Source: Ferrovibrio sp046294345 (lineage in GTDB: Bacteria > Pseudomonadota > Alphaproteobacteria > Ferrovibrionales > Ferrovibrionaceae). Taken from it: a stretch of 64,000 nucleotides of DNA. Below are positions 9,622 to 20,726 of this stretch, piece by piece. The position numbers and the translations under genes are program-made. Each line of letters begins with the position of its first letter. Position 1 is the first letter of the stretch. The stretch covers positions 47,530-111,529 of the forward strand of contig JBKBJT010000007.1 in the NCBI GenBank assembly GCA_046294345.1, given 5' to 3'. The notes beneath the pieces were generated by a model that did no database searches, was not told the origin of the DNA, and was given only the letters and a program-made list of their open reading frames with translations.

Positions 9622-10316
9622 GAACGCACCGAGCGGCCGAGCACGCCGGCGAGGAATTGCAGCAACTCCGTGCCCTGGCTGGGCTGGAACTTGTCGGGCT
9701 CGCGCGAGCCCAGCGCCAGCATGGCGGCCGGCGAGGTCGGGCCGAAATCCAGCCGCGCCAGCGCATCCGACCGCACCAGGCTGGCGGCGGGGCCGTAAAT
9801 CCAGTCGGCGGCTTCGCATTTGTCGCGCGCCATGGCGGGCAGGGCACCCAGCATGGTGTCGATGGCGCCGTTCGGCAGCACGAAAACGCCGCCGGTGGCG
9901 ATGTCCTTCATGCGCTCAGGGTCGCCTTCGACGCAGAGGCTGATCACGTCGACCTCCAGCAGGTCGGTCCAGTCCTGCGTCGCCATATGCACCATATGCT
10001 CGAAGCTGCCGGCCTCCAGCAGCATCAGCACCGCGGCATGCACGCGCTGGGTGGCCGAAATATTCTGCCGGCTGGCATCCAACAATTCAGTGCCGACATG
10101 GGACATGCGGGTGAGTTCGCCCTGCAGCTTCTGCACCATGAAGCGCTGCAGGTCGACCACGTTGTTGCCGCTGCGGGGCTGCGCCGGCGGCAGCAGCACT
10201 TCGCACAGATCTGGATGGCGGATCAGCAGATCGGGATGCTGCTGCAGCCATGCGATCACCTCGGCCTCGTCGAGGCCGGCGGGAGCGGAAACAGGTGCGG
10301 TGATGCCCTCGGCCAT
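9597..10316 (-). CDS. DUF484 family protein
   Basis: This 239-residue protein of the DUF484 family has a GAF-like fold and no established function. It is typically encoded next to xerC, as here, where the genes overlap by 25 bp. Landmarks include the N-terminal VIAWLQQHPDLLIRHPDL (residues about 25-42) and VVDLQRFMVQKLQGEL, which probably forms a coiled coil. The GAF-like core includes SLCVEGDP and FGPTSPAAMLALGSREPDKFQP. The context suggests a role in regulating or assisting chromosome dimer resolution, but this is inference from gene neighbourhood only. Confidence 0.9.
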   Translation of the reverse strand: MAEGITAPVSAPAGLDEAEVIAWLQQHPDLLIRHPDLCEVLLPPAQPRSGNNVVDLQRFMVQKLQGELTRMSHVGTELLDASRQNISATQRVHAAVLMLLEAGSFEHMVHMATQDWTDLLEVDVISLCVEGDPERMKDIATGGVFVLPNGAIDTMLGALPAMARDKCEAADWIYGPAASLVRSDALARLDFGPTSPAAMLALGSREPDKFQPSQGTELLQFLAGVLGRSVRSWLDLPQP

Positions 10317-10332
10317 GGTTCAGGCTCCGGCC

Positions 10333-11001
10333 CTACTTGTCGTTGCCCAGGATCGACTGGCCAGTCTTTTTCCAGTCGGCGAGGAAGGCGTCCAGGCCCT
10401 TGTCGGTCAGCGGATGTTTGACCAGCGAGCGCAGCACGGCGGGTGGCACAGTGCAGACATCGGCGCCGATCTTCGCGGCCTCCACCACATGCATGGGGTG
10501 GCGGATCGAGGCGACCAGCACCTCGGTCTGGAAATCGGGGTAGTTGTTGTAGATCTGCACGATATCGGCGATCAGGGCCATGCCGTCATGGCCCACATCG
10601 TCCAGCCGTCCCACGAAGGGCGACACGAAGGCAGCGCCGGCCTTGGCGGCCAGGATCGCCTGCGCTGGCGAGAAACACAGCGTGACGTTCACCATGATGC
10701 CGTCGTCCGACAGCGCCTTGCAGGTCTTCAGGCCGTCGAGCGTCAGAGGCACCTTCACGGCCACGTTGGTCGCCAGCGCGGCCAGCTTGCGGCCCTCGGC
10801 CAGCATGGTGGCGTGATCGGTGGCGGCGACCTCGGCCGAAACCGGACCCTTCACGATCTTGCAGATTTCCTTCACCGTGGCGACGAAATCCTTGCCGGTC
10901 TTGGCCACCAGCGAGGGATTGGTCGTCACGCCGTCCAGCAGGCCGCTATCGTTCAGGTCGGCAATCTCGGCCACATCGGCGGTATCGACGAAAAATTTCA
11001 T
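10333..11001 (-). CDS. tal: Transaldolase / fructose-6-phosphate aldolase family
   Basis: This short transaldolase (222 residues, subfamily 3B/TalC) transfers dihydroxyacetone units in the non-oxidative pentose phosphate pathway. The N-terminus MKFFVDTADVAEI and the motif VTTNPSLVAKTG are family hallmarks. The Schiff-base lysine is in NVAVKVPLT (residue about 84). SPFVGRLDD and VASIRHPMHV are also conserved. The enzyme is cytoplasmic and works as a decamer in characterised members. It ends 16 bp before DUF484-xerC on the same strand, so it probably heads that operon. Family members differ between transaldolase and F6P aldolase activity, which cannot be decided here. Confidence 0.92.
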   Translation of the reverse strand: MKFFVDTADVAEIADLNDSGLLDGVTTNPSLVAKTGKDFVATVKEICKIVKGPVSAEVAATDHATMLAEGRKLAALATNVAVKVPLTLDGLKTCKALSDDGIMVNVTLCFSPAQAILAAKAGAAFVSPFVGRLDDVGHDGMALIADIVQIYNNYPDFQTEVLVASIRHPMHVVEAAKIGADVCTVPPAVLRSLVKHPLTDKGLDAFLADWKKTGQSILGNDK

Positions 11002-11129
11002 GTCCTAAACTCCATGGGCGGCGCCGGCCTGCCCGAATCGGCCCCGATGGTATATGTCGTTTGGTTAACAATACCCGACCCGGCCAAGTCCTTCTAGCTT
11101 AACCGGGCCGTTCTACCGGAACCTGCCTC

Positions 11130-13301
11130 TTGACTCCGTCCGACCAGATCCGCGTTCTGCTGCCCCTGCCGCTGGCAGAACCCTTCACCTATCGCGCAGG
11201 CGAGGCGGGGCCGCTTTCGCCGGGCGACATCGTGGAAGTGCCGATCGGCAGCCGTGTTTCGCTGGGTGTGGTCTGGGATGGTAGTCCTGAGCCGCTGCCG
11301 CCGGCCAAGGTGAAAGCCGTGCTGCGCCGCTGCGGTGCGCCGCCGATCTCACCGGCCCTGCGCAAGCTGGTCGACTGGGCGGCGGGTTATACGCTCAATC
11401 CGACGGGCGCAGTATTGAAGATGTGCCTGCCCGAACCGCGTGCGCTGGTCGAGCCGCCGCCGATGCGGCAGATCCTGCGGCCTGGCAAGACCATCGAGAT
11501 GCGTGCCAGTGTTCAGCGCGAGCGCGTCCTGCAGATCGCGGCTGAGCAACCGGGCTTGAGCCCCACTGAGCTGGCCGAAGCTGCCGCCGTGTCGGTGGCT
11601 GTGGTGCGCAAACTGATGGAACTAGGCGCGCTGCAGGCCGATCAGGTGCCGGCCTTCCGCCCGCCGCCGCTTCCGGACTGGCGCCGCGATGGGCGCGCGC
11701 TGAATGTCACCCAGGCCGAGGCGGCGGCCGGCCTGCGCGCGGCCGTGGCGGCACGGGATTTCTCGGTCACGCTGCTGGAAGGCGTCACCGGCGCCGGCAA
11801 AACCGAAGTCTATTACGAGGCGGTGGCGGAAGCGCTGAAAGCCGGGCGGCAGGTACTGGTGCTGCTGCCCGAAATCGCGCTGACCCAGCAATCGCTGGAC
11901 CGTTTCGAGCAGCGGTTCGGCGCGCCGGCCTGGGCCTGGCATTCCGAAATGGCCGAAGGCCGTCGTGCCGCGACGCTGCGCGCCATCGGCCATGGCGAGG
12001 CGAAGGTGGTGATCGGCGCGCGCTCGGCCCTGTTCCTGCCCTATGCCGATCTCGGCCTTGTGGTAGTGGATGAGGAGCATGACGCGTCCTACAAGCAGGA
12101 AGAAGGCGTGATCTACAACGCACGCGATATGGCCGTGGTGCGCGCCAAGCTGGAAAGCATCGCGGTCATTCTCGCCTCCGCGACGCCGTCGCTGGAAAGC
12201 CTGCATAACGTCTCGCGCCGGCGCTATGCCCATGCCGTACTGCCCGAGCGCCATGGCGCCGCCACGCTGCCGAGTATCGATATCGTCGATCTGCGTAAGG
12301 AGCGCCTGCCGGCGCAGCGCTTCATCAGCGCGCCGCTGCAGACCGCGATCCGCGAAACCGTGGAAAACGGCGAGCAGGCGATGCTGTTCCTCAATCGGCG
12401 CGGTTATGCGCCGCTCACCCTGTGCGGGGCCTGCGGCCATCGCCTGCAATGCCCGAACTGTGCCGCCTGGCTGGTGGAGCACAAACGCCATGGGCGCCTG
12501 CAATGCCATCATTGCGGGCACCAGCAGCGTCTGCCCGATGCCTGCCCGTCCTGCGGCGCCGAAGACCGTTTCAAGGCCTGCGGTCCCGGCGTCGAGCGGC
12601 TGGCCGAGGAAGCAGCCATGCTGTTCCCCGAGGCGCGGCTGGCGGTGATGGCCTCCGATACCGCCAACTCGCCGCAGCAGATCGGCGAGATGCTGACGCG
12701 CATGGAAAACCGCGAGATCGATATCCTCGTGGGCACGCAGATCGTGGCCAAAGGCCATCATTTTCCGCTGCTCACCCTGGTGGGTGTGATCGACGCCGAT
12801 CTTGGCCTGGCCGGTGGCGATCCACGCGCTGCCGAACGCACGCATCAGCTGCTCACCCAGGTCTCAGGCCGTGCTGGCCGCGCCGATCATCCCGGCCGCG
12901 TGCTGCTGCAGAGTTTCCTGCCCGAGCATCCGGTGATCGCGGCGCTGAGCCGGCATGACAATGCCGGCTTCATCGCCGCCGAGATGGCCGAGCGCCAGCG
13001 CGCCGGCATGCCGCCTTTTGGCCGGCTGGCCGCCATCATCCTGAGCGGCACCGACCAGGCCCAGGTGCAGCAGGCGGCCCGCGAGCTCGCCCGCGCTGCG
13101 CCGCGAGGATCGGGCCTGACCGTATTGGGACCGGCGCCGGCACCCCTGCATTATCTGCGCGGCCGGTTCCGGGAAAGGCTGCTGCTCAAGGCGGCCCGGG
13201 AGGTCGATGTTCCTGCCGTCCTGCGGGAATGGCTCGCGAAGATTAGACTACCTTCGGCTGTAAAACGCGCCGTAGATGTTGATCCTTATAGCTTTCTTTA
13301 G
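11130..13301 (+). CDS. priA: Primosomal replication protein N' (PriA helicase)
   Basis: This DNA helicase of 723 residues restarts stalled replication forks. The order of domains is an N-terminal 3' DNA-binding domain (residues 1-105, with SRVSLGVVWDG), a winged-helix region and then helicase lobe 1. Lobe 1 has Walker A GVTGAGKTE near residue 217 and DEEHDASYKQ near 313. A cysteine-rich zinc insert follows (CGACGHRLQCPNC to CPSCG, about 431-480). Lobe 2 has GTQIVAKGHHFP and QVSGRAGRADHPG. The start is a TTG, and no better ATG gives the conserved N-terminus. It is divergent from the transaldolase gene. Confidence 0.95.
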   Translation: MTPSDQIRVLLPLPLAEPFTYRAGEAGPLSPGDIVEVPIGSRVSLGVVWDGSPEPLPPAKVKAVLRRCGAPPISPALRKLVDWAAGYTLNPTGAVLKMCLPEPRALVEPPPMRQILRPGKTIEMRASVQRERVLQIAAEQPGLSPTELAEAAAVSVAVVRKLMELGALQADQVPAFRPPPLPDWRRDGRALNVTQAEAAAGLRAAVAARDFSVTLLEGVTGAGKTEVYYEAVAEALKAGRQVLVLLPEIALTQQSLDRFEQRFGAPAWAWHSEMAEGRRAATLRAIGHGEAKVVIGARSALFLPYADLGLVVVDEEHDASYKQEEGVIYNARDMAVVRAKLESIAVILASATPSLESLHNVSRRRYAHAVLPERHGAATLPSIDIVDLRKERLPAQRFISAPLQTAIRETVENGEQAMLFLNRRGYAPLTLCGACGHRLQCPNCAAWLVEHKRHGRLQCHHCGHQQRLPDACPSCGAEDRFKACGPGVERLAEEAAMLFPEARLAVMASDTANSPQQIGEMLTRMENREIDILVGTQIVAKGHHFPLLTLVGVIDADLGLAGGDPRAAERTHQLLTQVSGRAGRADHPGRVLLQSFLPEHPVIAALSRHDNAGFIAAEMAERQRAGMPPFGRLAAIILSGTDQAQVQQAARELARAAPRGSGLTVLGPAPAPLHYLRGRFRERLLLKAAREVDVPAVLREWLAKIRLPSAVKRAVDVDPYSFL

Positions 13302-13380
13302 AAGTCCGGTTTTTAAGGAAGGCCGTGGTCGGTCTGGTTCCCGCGGCAAGGGAAACCGGAAAAAAGAGGGGAAGAAATCC

Positions 13381-13779
13381 ATGCGTCGCGCACGCCTGTC
13401 CGGCATCCTTGCGATGTCGCTCGCCGTCATTGCCCTGGCCGGATGCCAGGAAAAGGAAACAGCGCCGGATCAGCGGCACAGCTCGCTCAGCAATTTCCAG
13501 CAGTTCATCCAGAAGACCGGTGGCCTGAAAAGCCTCAACACCTTCCATAAGCGGCGGCCGGAGATCAACTCGGAAGAGAGCCTGGGCGTGATCTATGACG
13601 GCGCCCGCACCCAGGGCGAGGTGATGCGGTTCCGCGACAAACAGCTGGCCAAGGAAATGCTGCCGGCCCTGAAGGCCGTGCGCCAGCGGCTCGGCGAAAC
13701 CGAGAACTGCGTGCTGCGTGGCTATTTCATCGCCTGCGGCGAGGAAAAGTTCGTCGACGTATTCCGCAAATGGGAGTGA
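13381..13779 (+). CDS. Small lipoprotein, function unknown
   Basis: This 132-residue protein has a lipoprotein signal: MRRARLSG, a hydrophobic stretch, then the lipobox LAGC at about residue 20. The start at 13381 is chosen because GAGGGGAAG precedes it and because it places the signal peptide at the N-terminus. The mature part is basic and has two cysteines near its end (ENCVLRGYFIACGEEKF) that could form a disulfide. No known family is recognised. It follows priA by 79 bp on the same strand. Whether it shares its transcript is unclear. Confidence 0.7.
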   Translation: MRRARLSGILAMSLAVIALAGCQEKETAPDQRHSSLSNFQQFIQKTGGLKSLNTFHKRRPEINSEESLGVIYDGARTQGEVMRFRDKQLAKEMLPALKAVRQRLGETENCVLRGYFIACGEEKFVDVFRKWE

Positions 13780-13791
13780 GTGGCGCGCCGC

Positions 13792-14043
13792 TCACATCCA
13801 CCAGCCGAGCGTGATGGCGAGGATCGCGGCGAGCGTGATCGGGGCCAGCGCGAGCGCGACCCAGAAGATCACGGCCGGCGTCCAGGCAAAGGCCAGCACG
13901 CCGATCAGCAGCAGGATATTCACGAAAAACAGGGTTGCCTTCATGGCCTGAGGCTGGCGCTCGTTGGCGGCAAAACCCTCAGGCGCGACTGTGGTTTCTT
14001 CGCGGTCGGCAACCAGCAGGTCGTCGGCGGTAATATCGGTCAT
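13792..14043 (-). CDS. Small membrane protein, function unknown
   Basis: This 83-residue protein has a charged N-terminal half (MTDITADDLLVADREE) and two closely spaced hydrophobic helices in the C-terminal half (about residues 36-55 and 58-80). It is probably an inner-membrane protein with the acidic segment in the cytoplasm. The start at 14043 gives a compact protein, and a longer upstream extension is basic and not conserved-looking. It is the last gene in the minus-strand direction after the ghrA-like gene, 131 bp away, and is convergent with the lipoprotein gene. No family is recognised. Confidence 0.55.
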   Translation of the reverse strand: MTDITADDLLVADREETTVAPEGFAANERQPQAMKATLFFVNILLLIGVLAFAWTPAVIFWVALALAPITLAAILAITLGWWM

Positions 14044-14174
14044 GGCAGGCTCTTTTTTGTATCGTCTCGACAGGGAGGCGAGGCGGAAAATGGCGGCCAG
14101 TGCGCCTGAAAACCATCCGGCAGATTGCCGCATGGCGGAATGCCGCAGGGCAGATTGTCGCAGTTCGAGCGGGC

Positions 14175-15104
14175 TCAGTACCCGCGCGTGTAATCCACCA
14201 GGCGCAGGATCGGCAAGCCTTGCTGCAGGCGGCGGATATTATCGACGATCTGCGGTGCCACATGGGCCGGGATGCTGTCGGCCGCGTTATGCGGCGTCAC
14301 CGTCACTTTCGGATGGGTCCAGAATGGGTGATCGGGCCGCAGCGGCTCCTCGTTGAATACATCCAGCGTCGCGCCCGACAGCCATTCGCTGTCCAGGGCA
14401 TGCAGCAGGTCGGCCTCCACCACATGGCCGCCGCGACCGGCATTGATCACATAGGCGCCGCGCGGCAGCAGCGACAACGTGCGCCGGCTGATGATGCCCC
14501 TGGTCTGCGGCGTGAGTGGCAGCAGGCAGACCAGTATGTTGCAGATGCGCAGGAAGCCTTCCAGGTGATCGTCGCCATGGAAGCTGGTTACGCCATCCAC
14601 GGCTTTAAGGCTGCGGCTCCAGCTTGCCACCTGGAAGCCGAAATCGACCAGCTTCTTCGACACATGGCCACCCAGTGTACCCATGCCCATGATGCCGACC
14701 ACGCGTTCCGAGGCATCCACCGGCGGCAGCCAGCGCCAGGTACGGTTGCGCTGATTGTTCGCCATCGTATCGACCTGGCGGTGGAAGCGCAGCACATGCA
14801 GCAGCACGTATTCGCTCATGCCCTGGGTCAGGCGGCCATCCACCACACGGGCCAGCGGCACATGCTTCGGGATGTTCGGATCGGCCAGGATGCCGTCCAC
14901 GCCGGCACCGAAGCTCTGGATGAGTTTCAGGTTGGGAAAACTCTGCAGCAGGCCTGGCGGCGGCTTCCATACCAGCGCCACATCGATCTCCGCCGGGTTG
15001 CCGGTCTGCGGGTGCAGACGGATATCCAGCTCCGGGGCCTCCTTGCGCAGGGCCGCGGCCCAGTCCTCGACCGGATGGTTCTTCGAATAGATCAGAACAG
15101 CCAT
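14175..15104 (-). CDS. ghrA: D-2-hydroxyacid dehydrogenase (glyoxylate/hydroxypyruvate reductase A type)
   Basis: This NAD(P)H-dependent oxidoreductase of 309 residues probably reduces glyoxylate or hydroxypyruvate. The nucleotide-binding loop is VGIMGMGTLGGHVSKKL near residue 140. Catalytic residues are expected in NAGRGGHVVEADLL (Arg), DVFNEEPLRPDHPFW (Glu) and VTPHNAAD (His). All three motifs are present in the correct order. It is 15 bp downstream of the YejF-like ATPase on the same strand, so it looks like the tail of that transport operon. Why a 2-hydroxyacid reductase accompanies a peptide importer is unclear. The GhrA assignment is by similarity of motifs, and substrate specificity is not certain. 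Confidence 0.85.
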   Translation of the reverse strand: MAVLIYSKNHPVEDWAAALRKEAPELDIRLHPQTGNPAEIDVALVWKPPPGLLQSFPNLKLIQSFGAGVDGILADPNIPKHVPLARVVDGRLTQGMSEYVLLHVLRFHRQVDTMANNQRNRTWRWLPPVDASERVVGIMGMGTLGGHVSKKLVDFGFQVASWSRSLKAVDGVTSFHGDDHLEGFLRICNILVCLLPLTPQTRGIISRRTLSLLPRGAYVINAGRGGHVVEADLLHALDSEWLSGATLDVFNEEPLRPDHPFWTHPKVTVTPHNAADSIPAHVAPQIVDNIRRLQQGLPILRLVDYTRGY

Positions 15105-15119
15105 GGCGGATTCGGCAAA

Positions 15120-16748
<1,629 letters not shown>

Positions 16749-16753
16749 GCCGT

Positions 16754-17782
16754 TCACCGGAAGGTCTTGCGCGGATCGAAGGCGTCGCGCACCGCCTCGC
16801 CGATAAAAATGAGCAGGCTCAGCATCACGGCCAGAACGGCGAAAGCGGTGATACCCAGCCATGGCGCCTGGATGTTCGCCTTGCCCTGGCTCAGCAGTTC
16901 GCCCAGCGAAGGCGAGCCTGGCGGCAGGCCGAAACCGAGGAAATCCAGCGCGGTCAGCGTGGTGATCGAGCCATTCAGGATGAACGGCATGAAGGTGAGC
17001 GTCGCGACCATGGCATTGGGCAGCAGATGCCGCAGCATGATCGCGGTATCGGATACGCCCAGGGCGCGGGCGGCGCGCACATAGCCGAAATTGCGGGCGC
17101 GCAGGAACTCTGCCCGCACCACGCCGACCAGCGCCATCCACGAGAACAGCAGCATGATTCCCAGCAGCCACCAGAAATTCGGCTGCACGATACTGGCCAG
17201 GATGATCAGCAGGTACAGGGTCGGCAGGCCGGACCAGATTTCGATGAAACGCTGGAAGATCAGGTCGGTCTTGCCGCCGAAATAGCCCTGCACGGCGCCG
17301 GCGATCACCCCGATCACCGAACTGAGCAGCGTCAGCACCAGGCCGAACAGCACGGAAATGCGGAAGCCGTAGATCATGCGGGCCAGCACATCGCGGCCCT
17401 GGTCGTCGGTGCCGAGCCAGTTTTCCGCACTGGGCGGTGCCGGCGCAGGGCGGCCGAGGTCATAGTTGATGGTGCGATAGCTGTAGCGGATCGGGGGCCA
17501 GATCATCCAGCCGTCCTTCTCGGCGACCAGTTCCTGCACGAAGGCATCGCGGTATTTCGCCTCCGTTTCGAAATCGCCGCCGAAGGTGGTCTCGGGATAG
17601 GCCTTCAGCACCGGGAAATAATAGCTGCCGTCGTACTTGACGATCAGCGGCGAGTCATTGGCCACCAGTTCGGCGAACAGGCTGACCACGAACAACAGCG
17701 CGAAGATCCACAGCGACCAGTAGCCCCGGCCATTGGCGCGGAAATTGCGCCAGCGACGGGCATTGATGGGCGAGAGCTGCAT
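16754..17782 (-). CDS. yejE: Peptide ABC transporter permease (YejE type)
   Basis: This inner-membrane permease of 342 residues pairs with YejB. It has an N-terminal helix (about residues 22-42), then a large periplasmic loop with NWLGTDDQGRDVLARMIYG, which is typical of DppC/OppC/YejE proteins. Five further helices follow. The cytoplasmic EAA-like loop (RAARALGVSDTAIMLRHLLPNA) contacts the ATPase. The C-terminus FIGEAVRDAFDPRKTFR is also characteristic. The start at 17782 lies 4 bp after the yejB stop, which suggests translational coupling. Confidence 0.92.
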   Translation of the reverse strand: MQLSPINARRWRNFRANGRGYWSLWIFALLFVVSLFAELVANDSPLIVKYDGSYYFPVLKAYPETTFGGDFETEAKYRDAFVQELVAEKDGWMIWPPIRYSYRTINYDLGRPAPAPPSAENWLGTDDQGRDVLARMIYGFRISVLFGLVLTLLSSVIGVIAGAVQGYFGGKTDLIFQRFIEIWSGLPTLYLLIILASIVQPNFWWLLGIMLLFSWMALVGVVRAEFLRARNFGYVRAARALGVSDTAIMLRHLLPNAMVATLTFMPFILNGSITTLTALDFLGFGLPPGSPSLGELLSQGKANIQAPWLGITAFAVLAVMLSLLIFIGEAVRDAFDPRKTFR

Positions 17783-17786
17783 CGGC

Positions 17787-18896
17787 TCAGGCCTCCCGGC
17801 TCTCGAAATCGATGCGCGGATCCACCACCACATACATCAGGTCGGAAATCAGGTTCACCACCAGCCCCAGCAGGGTAAAGATGAACAGCGAACCGAACAT
17901 GATCGGGTAGTCGCGCTTCAGTGCCGCCTCGAAGCCCAGCAAACCGAGGCCGTCCAGCGAGAAGATCACCTCGATCAGCAGCGATGAGGTGAACAGGATG
18001 CCGATGAAGGCCGAAGGGAAGCCGGCGATCACGATCAGCATGGCGTTGCGGAAGACATGGCCGTAGAGCACGCGCCGCTCGGATAGGCCCTTGGCCCGCG
18101 CTGTGAGGACGTAGAGCTTGTTGATCTCTTCCAGGAAGGAATTCTTGGTCAGCATGACCAGACCGGCGAAACCGCCAATCACCATGGCAATCACCGGCAG
18201 GGCCAGATGCCAGAAATAGTCGGCGACCTTGCCCAGCAGGCTGAGCTGGTCCCAGTTATCCGAGGTCAGGCCACGCAGGGGAAACCACTGCACGAAACTG
18301 CCGCCCGCGAACAGCACGACCAGCAGCACGGCGAACAGGAAACCGGGAATGGCATAGCCCACCACGATGGCTGCCGAGGTCCAGATATCGAAGCGGCTGC
18401 CGTCGCGTACCGCCTTGGCGATGCCCAGCGGGATCGAGATCAGGTAGACGATCAGCGTTGTCCACAGGCCCAGCGAGATCGAAACCGGCAGTTTCTCGAT
18501 GATCAGGTCCACCACCGGCCGGTCCTTGAAATAGCTCACGCCGAAATCGAACCGGATATACTGGCCCAGCATGAGCAGGAAGCGTTCATGGGCGGGCTTG
18601 TCGAAGCCGAATTGTTTCTCAATCCGCTTGATGAATTCCGGGTCCAGGCCCTGGGCGCCGCGGTATTTGGCGCTGCCCTCGGCGGCCTGGGCGAAGGCGC
18701 CGGCGCCCGGGCCGGTCTCGCCGCCGGTGGCGCCAGAGACCCGCGCGGTGACGTCGGCGGCGGTGCCGGTCACCTGGGCGATCACCTGTTCGACCGGGCC
18801 GCCGGGCGCGAACTGCACCACGACGAAATTGATCACCATGATGCCGAGCAGGGTCGGCACGATCAGGGCGAGGCGGCGGATGATATAGGCAAGCAT
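17787..18896 (-). CDS. yejB: Peptide ABC transporter permease (YejB type)
   Basis: This inner-membrane permease of 369 residues is of the DppB/OppB class and the partner of YejE. It begins with the typical MLAYIIRRLALIVPTLLGI helix and NFVVVQFAPGGP. A long periplasmic insert follows (about residues 45-110, rich in Gly and Ala), which is characteristic of YejB. The remaining helices carry the EAA-like loop LTARAKGLSERRVLYGHVFRNA. The C-terminus reads LNLISDLMYVVVDPRIDFES. It is encoded 12 bp downstream of the second binding protein gene on the same strand. Confidence 0.92.
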   Translation of the reverse strand: MLAYIIRRLALIVPTLLGIMVINFVVVQFAPGGPVEQVIAQVTGTAADVTARVSGATGGETGPGAGAFAQAAEGSAKYRGAQGLDPEFIKRIEKQFGFDKPAHERFLLMLGQYIRFDFGVSYFKDRPVVDLIIEKLPVSISLGLWTTLIVYLISIPLGIAKAVRDGSRFDIWTSAAIVVGYAIPGFLFAVLLVVLFAGGSFVQWFPLRGLTSDNWDQLSLLGKVADYFWHLALPVIAMVIGGFAGLVMLTKNSFLEEINKLYVLTARAKGLSERRVLYGHVFRNAMLIVIAGFPSAFIGILFTSSLLIEVIFSLDGLGLLGFEAALKRDYPIMFGSLFIFTLLGLVVNLISDLMYVVVDPRIDFESREA

Positions 18897-18908
18897 GGCG
18901 CTACTCTC

Positions 18909-20726
18909 TCACCTCTGACGCGGCAAATTCAATGCCTTGTCTTTTTCCGGATCGATCCACCAGGTATCGACCAGCCCCACATCATAGGCGGGTTTCACCG
19001 CCGGGCGGACAAAACGATCCCAGTAACCAAGCTTCACCGTGCCACTGTACCAGTGCGGGATCACATACCAGCCCCACATCAGAACGCGGTCCAAAGCGCG
19101 GGTGGCGGCGCGCAGTTCGTCGCGGCTGCCTGCCGAGACGATATGTTCCACCAGGTCGTCCACCGCCGGATCGCGCACGCCCGAGAAGTTGAAGCTGCCC
19201 ACCGTTTCGGCGGCGCGCGATGTCCAGTAGTTGCGCTGTTCCACGCCCGGCGTCAGCGGCTGGACGAAACGGCGCGACATGATGTCGAAATCGAAGCTGC
19301 GCATGCGGTTCTCGAAGGCCGAGATATCCACCACGCGAATCGAAACGGTAATGCCGATGCGCTCCAGATTGCGGGCGAAGGGATTGATGATGCGCTGGAA
19401 ACTGGGCTCGTAGAGCATGAATTCCAGCTCGAAGGGTTTGCCCTGGGCATCGACCAGCTTGCCGTTCTCGATGCGCCAGCCGGCCTGCAGCAACAGGGCC
19501 TGCGCCTGTTTCAGGTTGGCGCGGTTGTTGCCCGAACCGTCGGTGCGCGGCGGCTGGAATTCTTCGGCAAAAACCTGCGGCGGCACCTGGGCGCGGAATG
19601 GTTCCAGCAGCCTCAATTCGGCATCCGACGGCAGGCCGGTGGCGGCCAGGTCGGAATTTTCGAACATCGAGCGCGTGCGCCTGTACAGGTCATAGAACAG
19701 CGTCTTGTTGGCCCATTCGTAGTCGTAGGCCAGATTGAGGGCCTGGCGCACCCGGGGGTCGCTCAGATGCGGTTTGCGGCTGTTGAGGAACCAGGCCTGC
19801 ACGCCCGAGGGCGTTTCGTCCTTCAGCACTTCGCGCTTGATGCGGCCCTGGTCGAAAGCCGGCTTGCCCCTGTATCCGGTGGCCCAGACGCGGGCGATCA
19901 CTTCTTCGCGGTAGTCGTATTCGCCGGCAAAGAAAGCTTCCGCCGCGATGTCGCGATCGCGGTAATAATCCTCGCGGATCCAGGCGAAGTTGTAACGGCC
20001 GCGATGCACGGGCAGGTCCTTCGCCCACCAGTTCTCCACCCGCTGGAAAACGATGCTGCGGCCGGCATCCACCCGGGCGATGCGATAGGGACCGGAGCCG
20101 GTGATCGGCTCGATGGTCGGAGAGCCAAAATCACGGCCCTTGAACCAGGCTTTCGGCAGGATCGGCAAAGTGGCGACGATCAACGGCAGGTCGCGCCGGC
20201 TTTCCGTTTCGGCGAAACGGAAGGTCACGCGACGTGCCCCGTCTGCCGTCACGCTTTCCACGTCGCGCAGGATCAGCTGATAGAGCGGATGGCCATCCTT
20301 TTTCGTCGCCTCCACGGTGAAGACCACATCTTCCGCCGTAACCGGGCTGCCGTCATGCCAGCGGGCGCGCTCGTCGATCTGGAAGGTGACGGAAGAGCGG
20401 TCCGGCGCCAGATCGGCGCTTCTGGCCAGATCGGCATAGACCGCATCGGGCTCGTCCATCGCCCGCACCATCAGGCCCTGGAAACTCAGGCTCAGATTGC
20501 GCGCCATCACGCCCTTGAGGATCAGGGGATTGAGGTTGTCGAAGCCGTCGAGCTGCCAGCCACGCAACTCGCCGCCCTTCGGCGCGTTCGGGTTCACATA
20601 ATCGAAATGCCCGAAATCTGGCGGATATTTCAGGTCGCCAAAGGCCGACAGACCATGACGCGGTTCGGCCTGGGCGGCGCCGGACGCCAGCAGGAACAGC
20701 AGGGCGGCGAGCGCATGCCGCCTCAC
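18909..20726 (-). CDS. yejA: Extracellular solute-binding protein, second copy (YejA type)
   Basis: This periplasmic substrate-binding protein of about 605 residues is in family 5 (SBP_bac_5). It starts with a GTG at 20726 whose bases overlap the TGA of the upstream acetyltransferase, a classic coupling arrangement. A signal peptide (VRRHALAALLFLLASGAAQAEP) is followed by HGLSAFGDLKYPPDFGHFDYVNPNAPKGGEL, which is typical of YejA. Further conserved pieces include WHDGSPVTAEDVVFT, WWAKDLPVHRGRYNF and RRFVQPLTPGVEQRNYW. It is clearly a paralogue of the binding protein at 21344-23170, and both probably feed YejBEF. Confidence 0.9.
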   Translation of the reverse strand: MRRHALAALLFLLASGAAQAEPRHGLSAFGDLKYPPDFGHFDYVNPNAPKGGELRGWQLDGFDNLNPLILKGVMARNLSLSFQGLMVRAMDEPDAVYADLARSADLAPDRSSVTFQIDERARWHDGSPVTAEDVVFTVEATKKDGHPLYQLILRDVESVTADGARRVTFRFAETESRRDLPLIVATLPILPKAWFKGRDFGSPTIEPITGSGPYRIARVDAGRSIVFQRVENWWAKDLPVHRGRYNFAWIREDYYRDRDIAAEAFFAGEYDYREEVIARVWATGYRGKPAFDQGRIKREVLKDETPSGVQAWFLNSRKPHLSDPRVRQALNLAYDYEWANKTLFYDLYRRTRSMFENSDLAATGLPSDAELRLLEPFRAQVPPQVFAEEFQPPRTDGSGNNRANLKQAQALLLQAGWRIENGKLVDAQGKPFELEFMLYEPSFQRIINPFARNLERIGITVSIRVVDISAFENRMRSFDFDIMSRRFVQPLTPGVEQRNYWTSRAAETVGSFNFSGVRDPAVDDLVEHIVSAGSRDELRAATRALDRVLMWGWYVIPHWYSGTVKLGYWDRFVRPAVKPAYDVGLVDTWWIDPEKDKALNLPRQR